Source: Fibrobacterales bacterium (lineage in GTDB: Bacteria > Fibrobacterota > Fibrobacteria > Fibrobacterales > Fibrobacteraceae). Taken from it: a stretch of DNA of 8,240 nucleotides. Every line of letters begins with the position of its first letter. Positions within the stretch are counted from its first letter, which is position 1. The notes under the pieces were generated by a model. That model worked only from the letters and a program-made list of their open reading frames with translations, was not told the origin of the DNA and made no database searches. This document shows, in pieces, positions 5,887-8,240 of this stretch. The DNA lies in assembly GCA_025997455.1 (NCBI GenBank), contig BNUP01000096.1, forward strand, positions 1-8,240, given 5' to 3'. Position numbers and translations under genes: made by a program.

Positions 5887-5983
5887 GCAGGGGTATGGGG
5901 TGTGGCGTGTAGGGTGTGGGGTGTGGGGAATAGAGTGTAAAGTTGAAAGTGGGGATATAGGGTATAGGGTGTGGGGTGTGGAG
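5887..5983 (+). repeat. G-rich tract upstream of ileS, quadruplex-capable, includes block C copy 2
   Basis: Two G-run clusters lie 30-125 bases before the ileS start. The first (5887-5927) contains GGGG-TAT-GGGG and GGG-TGT-GGGG-TGT-GGGG; bases 5900-5921 are an exact inverted copy of 2342-2363. The second (5951-5976) has four G-runs with loops ATATA, TATA and TGT, which fits a G-quadruplex pattern. The G-rich strand is plus, opposite to ileS mRNA. Confidence 0.75.
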
Positions 5984-5996
5984 AAAGGAATTGTAG

Positions 5997-6022
5997 GGGC
6001 GTGGTTTTTAACCCGCCCTTTT
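5997..6022 (+). terminator. Hairpin with short T-run in the ileS-upstream gap
   Basis: GGGCG-T-GGTT (5997-6006) pairs with AACC-CGCCC (6010-6018) with one bulged T, followed by TTTT (6019-6022). It has the shape of a weak plus-strand intrinsic terminator, but no plus-strand gene ends here, so it may be another palindromic repeat element. Confidence 0.3.
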
Positions 6023-6126
6023 AGAATTGCAAGGAGAAAATGGATTTTTTTTGACAGCAATAAATAAAATAATCAAACAATAGCCTCTTATTATACGCTG
6101 TCCAGTCGCTTTGCTTGGTGTGATGT

Positions 6127-6157
6127 GTTCTATCCACACCGCGTTCCCTTGTTAATG
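6127..6157 (-). repeat. Dispersed repeat block B, copy 2 (right inverted repeat around ileS)
   Basis: This is an exact 31-bp reverse complement of 2395-2425. Together the two copies bracket ileS and its upstream region, about 3.7 kb apart. Similarity may continue outward as ACTCGGCA (6161-6168) against TGCCGAGT (2383-2390), with a small length change between. Confidence 0.93.
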
Positions 6158-6209
6158 TTACTCGGCATTGCGAGTAGCGGAAAGAAGGGGTAGCGGAAAA
6201 CGCGTGTAT

Positions 6210-6228
6210 GGGCGACCGTTGGTCGCCC
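6210..6228. repeat. Perfect 8-bp hairpin (GGGCGACC type)
   Basis: GGGCGACC, loop GTT, GGTCGCCC. It lies 41 bases past the radical SAM stop codon, in a palindrome style seen in many bacterial intergenic regions. No T-run follows on either strand. Confidence 0.6.
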
Positions 6229-6252
6229 GCCCGCTATTCGCGGTTGGAGCGA

Positions 6253-6268
6253 GGGGAAGGCGTTCCCC
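6253..6268 (-). terminator. Hairpin just after the radical SAM stop codon
   Basis: On the minus strand GGGGAA, loop CGCC, TTCCCC begins two bases after the TAA (6270-6272). Its position suggests an end for the cvfB-radical SAM transcript, but there is no T-run, so it is weak as a rho-independent terminator. Confidence 0.35.
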
Positions 6269-6269
6269 T

Positions 6270-7052
6270 TTATCCTCTCATTTTACATCTTTTACAAATA
6301 TTGTTTTCTCTGTAATTTTCGCAGAATTGTTTATATTTTTCGCCCTGCCAAATTTCAATTGGATTTTGATTTGCAAAATTTCCAAAATCGCCAAAGGGAA
6401 TTTTTGAACGCATTCCGAATCGTGCATCCGGATTAGGGCAAACCTGAAAAGTTCCATCAACCCAAACCCACGCCTTTTTACCGAGAAATTGGCACGAACG
6501 CGAGGGAGGCATAACTCCCGCTGTTGAACCGATACGCCAAATTTCGTTTATCTTTACCCTATTGACTTCGTTTGGAACTTCATCTAATTTATCGCCTTCC
6601 CCGATTGTTGCCTGAATTGAAATTGTAGGTTTGAATTTGCTCACATCTCTTTTTTTTGCAAAATCCGAAATGTTTTTTCTCAACCATTGCGGAATCTTGC
6701 CGTGCATCGCACTGAATTTTATATCGCTTAAAACTGGCAGAATAAGAGGAGACCATCTTTCAACTCCGCCGTTTGCAAAAGTTCCGTTAGTTGTAATATT
6801 AACTTTTAAGTTAAATAATTTTGCGAGTTCCAAAAAATTCTCAAAATGAGAATACAAAAACGGCTCGCCCATTGTGGAAGGAATTATTTCGCTAAGGTTC
6901 GGGACAAATGCTTTCACAACTTTTTCGATAACCGAAAAGTCCATTTCTCTTTTGCTTTCCCATTCGAGAGGCACTTGTTTTGAAAAGCAAATATTGCAGT
7001 TCAAATTGCAATTGTGCGGGTTGGTTATAAAAGTAATTGAGATGGGTTTCAT
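6270..7052 (-). CDS. Radical SAM protein with SPASM-like C-terminal cysteines
   Basis: The 260-residue product has the radical SAM cluster motif CNLNCNIC (CxxxCxxC; C15, C19, C22) and a GEP motif at 62-64, so it should bind a 4Fe-4S cluster and cleave S-adenosylmethionine. The C-terminal third carries C187, C205, C244, C253 and C256 (ending CKRCK), which looks like a SPASM/twitch auxiliary-cluster domain, as in peptide-modifying maturases and anSME-type enzymes. The substrate cannot be read from the sequence and no precursor peptide is visible nearby. It lies 7 bases downstream of cvfB on the same strand, so the two are probably cotranscribed and translation may be coupled. I chose the ATG at 7050-7052, which gives a short N terminus (MKPISITFITNPHNC). 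A GTG at 7083-7085 would add 11 residues and overlap cvfB by 26 bases. Neither start has a good ribosome binding site. Confidence 0.87.
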   Translation of the reverse strand: MKPISITFITNPHNCNLNCNICFSKQVPLEWESKREMDFSVIEKVVKAFVPNLSEIIPSTMGEPFLYSHFENFLELAKLFNLKVNITTNGTFANGGVERWSPLILPVLSDIKFSAMHGKIPQWLRKNISDFAKKRDVSKFKPTISIQATIGEGDKLDEVPNEVNRVKINEIWRIGSTAGVMPPSRSCQFLGKKAWVWVDGTFQVCPNPDARFGMRSKIPFGDFGNFANQNPIEIWQGEKYKQFCENYRENNICKRCKMRG

Positions 7053-7059
7053 AACCCGC

Positions 7060-7908
7060 TTAAACCAACTTAATTCCTTCCGCACTCAATTCAAGCACGC
7101 CTTCTTTCCAAAGTCTGCCTGCGAGTTTTTTAAAACCTTTTTTGCTCATACCGAACTTGTCGCGAATTTCTTCGGGAGTGGAATTATCGGAAAACGGTAA
7201 AAAACCGCCGTTATCTTTTAACATTTTTAAGAGGGAGTCTTTGTGCTTATCCACAAGTGCGTCAAAGCCTATGGGCGAAAGCGAGAGGGTGATTAAACCG
7301 CCGCCCTTTTCCTCGTTAATTCTTATGCTGTGAATATAACCGTTGCGTTTGTCGCCAATATGAAGTCCCGTTGCAACGGGGTCGCCGTAGAGTCGTCCCG
7401 TGTATCGCATATTTACCAAAAAATCTATGCAGTAATTTTCCTGAAAATCGTAGGCTACAAGCGAAACTTCTTGTCCTTCTTTTAACTCGGAAACATCTCG
7501 TTCAAAATAGTGGAGAATTTTTTCGGTGCTGGTTATGCGCCCGCTCCTTTCGTCTAAGTGTATGTGCACAACGCATAAATCGCCGGCAACGAGTTCTCCG
7601 AGTTGATTGTTGTATGGCAAAATTAAATCCTTATCTAAACCCCAGTCTAAAAACGCCCCCGCATCATTTACATCTTTCACCTTCAAAACCGCAAACTCGC
7701 CTACTTTAGCCTTCGCCTTTTGTGTGGTAGCCACAGGTCGAGCCTCGTTGTCCAAGTAGATAAATAGCGTGATTTTGTCACCGATTTTCAATTCTTTGGG
7801 TGCTTTACCCTTAGGTAGCAGCACTCGGTCTCCGTCTTCGGTTTTCACATAAAACCCTTGAGGAAGTTCTTCTTCCACCGAGCATTCGTTATAATTTCCA
7901 AGTTGCAT
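7060..7908 (-). CDS. cvfB: CvfB/YitL family S1-domain RNA-binding protein
   Basis: The 282-residue product matches CvfB in length and layout: an N-terminal S1-like barrel (about 1-62), a second S1 domain (about 67-130) with the family hallmark NDAGAFLDWGLDKDLILPY (81-99), a third S1-like domain (about 142-212, with GDKRNGYIHSIR), and a C-terminal winged helix (about 218-282, STPEEIRDKFGMSKKGFKKL and LWKEGVLEL). CvfB proteins bind RNA; in Staphylococcus aureus CvfB influences virulence gene expression, and the general role is probably post-transcriptional. It is the first gene of a pair with the downstream radical SAM gene. Its start region (ATGCAA preceded by CTACCTTCCC) is almost the same as that of ileS and lacks a Shine-Dalgarno sequence. 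Family assignment is strong; the role in this organism is inferred. Confidence 0.93.
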   Translation of the reverse strand: MQLGNYNECSVEEELPQGFYVKTEDGDRVLLPKGKAPKELKIGDKITLFIYLDNEARPVATTQKAKAKVGEFAVLKVKDVNDAGAFLDWGLDKDLILPYNNQLGELVAGDLCVVHIHLDERSGRITSTEKILHYFERDVSELKEGQEVSLVAYDFQENYCIDFLVNMRYTGRLYGDPVATGLHIGDKRNGYIHSIRINEEKGGGLITLSLSPIGFDALVDKHKDSLLKMLKDNGGFLPFSDNSTPEEIRDKFGMSKKGFKKLAGRLWKEGVLELSAEGIKLV

Positions 7909-7925
7909 TGTTGGGAAGGTAGAAA
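7909..7925 (-). promoter_or_regulatory. Putative leaderless promoter of cvfB (TACCTT box)
   Basis: On the minus strand TTTCTACCTTCCCAACA runs straight into ATG; TACCTT (7916-7921) is 7 bases before the start. It differs from the ileS start module only by one inserted base. No Shine-Dalgarno sequence is visible. Confidence 0.5.
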
Positions 7926-7930
7926 ATGGT

Positions 7931-7962
7931 GGGGTATAGGGTTTAGGGTGTGGGGTTTAGGG
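7931..7962 (+). repeat. G-rich, telomere-like tract upstream of cvfB (quadruplex-capable)
   Basis: Five G-runs (7931-7934, 7939-7941, 7946-7948, 7952-7955, 7960-7962) are separated by TATA, TTTA, TGT and TTTA. This is a strong G-quadruplex pattern, located 23-54 bases upstream of the cvfB start, where a -35 region would lie if transcription begins at the ATG. Words such as TATAGGG and GGGTGTGGGG are shared with the tract upstream of ileS. Confidence 0.75.
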
Positions 7963-8035
7963 AGTGTAAAGGTCGTCAGAGCCTACTAAGCGACACGGGC
8001 AACCTGTATTTTATGCAAATTTAAGTGGTTGCCGT

Positions 8036-8096
8036 CGTCTCTAAAAACTCAAATCTGTGGAATTGTGTTACAAAGAGAGTTTTTAGAGGTTTCCTA
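8036..8096 (-). repeat. 61-bp dispersed repeat, copy 2
   Basis: This is an exact reverse complement of 560-620, with the same internal 12-bp stem. It lies 127 bases upstream of the cvfB start and has the same orientation relative to cvfB as copy 1 has to the lipoprotein gene. The second, competing stem of copy 1 is absent because the adjoining sequence differs. Confidence 0.9.
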
Positions 8097-8112
8097 AATA
8101 AATTAGTCTGTC

Positions 8113-8153
8113 TAGTCGCCTATCGGCTTGGTGTCCCGCCTACGCGGGAATGA
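8113..8153 (+). repeat. Dispersed repeat block A, copy 2, ending in a TCATTCCCGCG-type palindrome
   Basis: Bases 8113-8143 match 2299-2329 with one difference. The end overlaps TCCCGC-CTAC-GCGGGA (8134-8149) followed by ATGA. The word CGCGGGAATGA (8143-8153) is the one found inside ileS at 5089-5099. Confidence 0.8.
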
Positions 8154-8160
8154 CGCAAAA

Positions 8161-8187
8161 GGGAACGCGGTGTGGATAGAACGAACC
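8161..8187 (+). repeat. Dispersed repeat block B, copy 3
   Basis: This copy matches 2404-2430 with one difference, in the same orientation, and lacks the CATTAACAA extension shared by the two copies around ileS. Confidence 0.88.
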
Positions 8188-8217
8188 AGAAAAATTTGCA
8201 ATGCCGTATTTTCCACT

Positions 8218-8240
8218 CCCTACACGCCACACCCTATACC
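8218..8240 (+). repeat. Dispersed repeat block C, copy 3 (cut by window end)
   Basis: Identical to 2349-2371 over all 23 bases available. The element probably continues beyond the window. Confidence 0.85.

Larger units (their letters stand above)
5858..6269. other. Repeat-rich intergenic region between ileS and the radical SAM gene
   Basis: Besides the putative ileS promoter and the G-rich tracts, this gap holds the hairpin at 5997-6022, an A/T-rich stretch (about 6040-6100), a diverged block A (6103-6122), the inverted block B (6127-6157) and two perfect hairpins: GGGCGACC-GTT-GGTCGCCC (6210-6228) and GGGGAA-GGCG-TTCCCC (6253-6268). I see no gene. Confidence 0.7.
7909..8240. other. Repeat-rich intergenic region upstream of cvfB, to the window end
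   Basis: No gene is seen. Contents from cvfB outward: start-site module, G-rich tract, a 7-bp inverted repeat GGCAACC/GGTTGCC (7998-8004 with 8027-8033), the second copy of the 61-bp repeat (8036-8096), block A (8113-8143) running into a TCCCGC-CTAC-GCGGGA palindrome (8134-8149), block B (8161-8187), and block C (8218-8240) cut by the window end. Confidence 0.7.

Noticed and set aside
5887..5983. CRISPR-like array
   Set aside because: The repeated words are short, G-rich and irregularly spaced, without constant repeats or unique spacers, and no cas gene is present.
6031..6054. AAGGAG followed by an ATG (6040)
   Set aside because: The frame is only four codons long (ends at TGA 6052-6054); too short to call a gene.
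5858..6060. T-box riboswitch upstream of ileS
   Set aside because: I see no specifier stem, T-box sequence or terminator/antiterminator on the ileS strand, and the TACCTT box close to ATG argues against a long leader.
5852..6067. 71-codon plus-strand frame overlapping the ileS start
   Set aside because: It is translated G-rich repeat (Val-Trp-Gly-rich) and overlaps the ileS start module antisense.
6168..6407. 79-codon plus-strand frame
   Set aside because: Half is antisense to the radical SAM gene and the rest covers two hairpins; no coding features.
7053..7085. Upstream GTG start for the radical SAM gene
   Set aside because: It would overlap cvfB by 26 bases and add 11 residues with no family feature; the ATG at 7050-7052 lies 7 bases after the cvfB stop and is more plausible, though not proven.

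Overview
The window looks like chromosomal DNA from a Fibrobacterota-type bacterium, probably uncultured. This rests on a FISUMP (Fibrobacter succinogenes major paralogous) domain behind collagen-like GXY repeats and the Cys-x(12-14)-Cys-Gly modules typical of Fibrobacter surface lipoproteins, and on a neighbouring Rpn-type nuclease/transposase tail. The phylum call is inference; FISUMP proteins also occur in Bacteroidota.

Layout: (1) 1-381, the 3' end of an Rpn/PD-(D/E)XK recombination-promoting nuclease gene (+). (2) 382-685, a structured non-coding leader with a 20-bp palindrome that competes with an 11-bp hairpin, then a 61-bp dispersed repeat. (3) 686-2038, a collagen-like FISUMP lipoprotein (+). 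(4) 2039-2446, a repeat-rich convergent gap. (5) 2447-5857, ileS, a type-2 isoleucyl-tRNA synthetase (-), longer than usual because of repeat-like insertions. (6) 5858-6269, a second repeat-rich gap with G-rich tracts. (7) 6270-7908, a two-gene unit (-) of cvfB followed by a radical SAM/SPASM protein. (8) 7909-8240, a third repeat-rich gap.

ileS, cvfB and the radical SAM gene are chromosomal genes read leftward; the lipoprotein and the nuclease tail are read rightward. ileS and cvfB begin with an almost identical 22/23-base module that spans the start codon. It has no Shine-Dalgarno sequence but has a TACCTT box 6-7 nt before ATG, which suggests leaderless transcripts. The lipoprotein instead has a clear AAGGAG ribosome binding site. 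G-rich, quadruplex-capable tracts lie just upstream of both putative leaderless promoters.

The unusual content is the repeats. Several short families recur in the gaps in both orientations, some bracketing ileS as an inverted pair. One family, the TCATTCCCGCG palindrome type, also appears in frame inside the ileS editing domain, and a 7-bp microsatellite sits in the catalytic domain. No complete defence or mobile system and no CRISPR array is present. The most interesting signals are the insertion of intergenic-type repeats into an essential synthetase gene and the shared promoter/start module.
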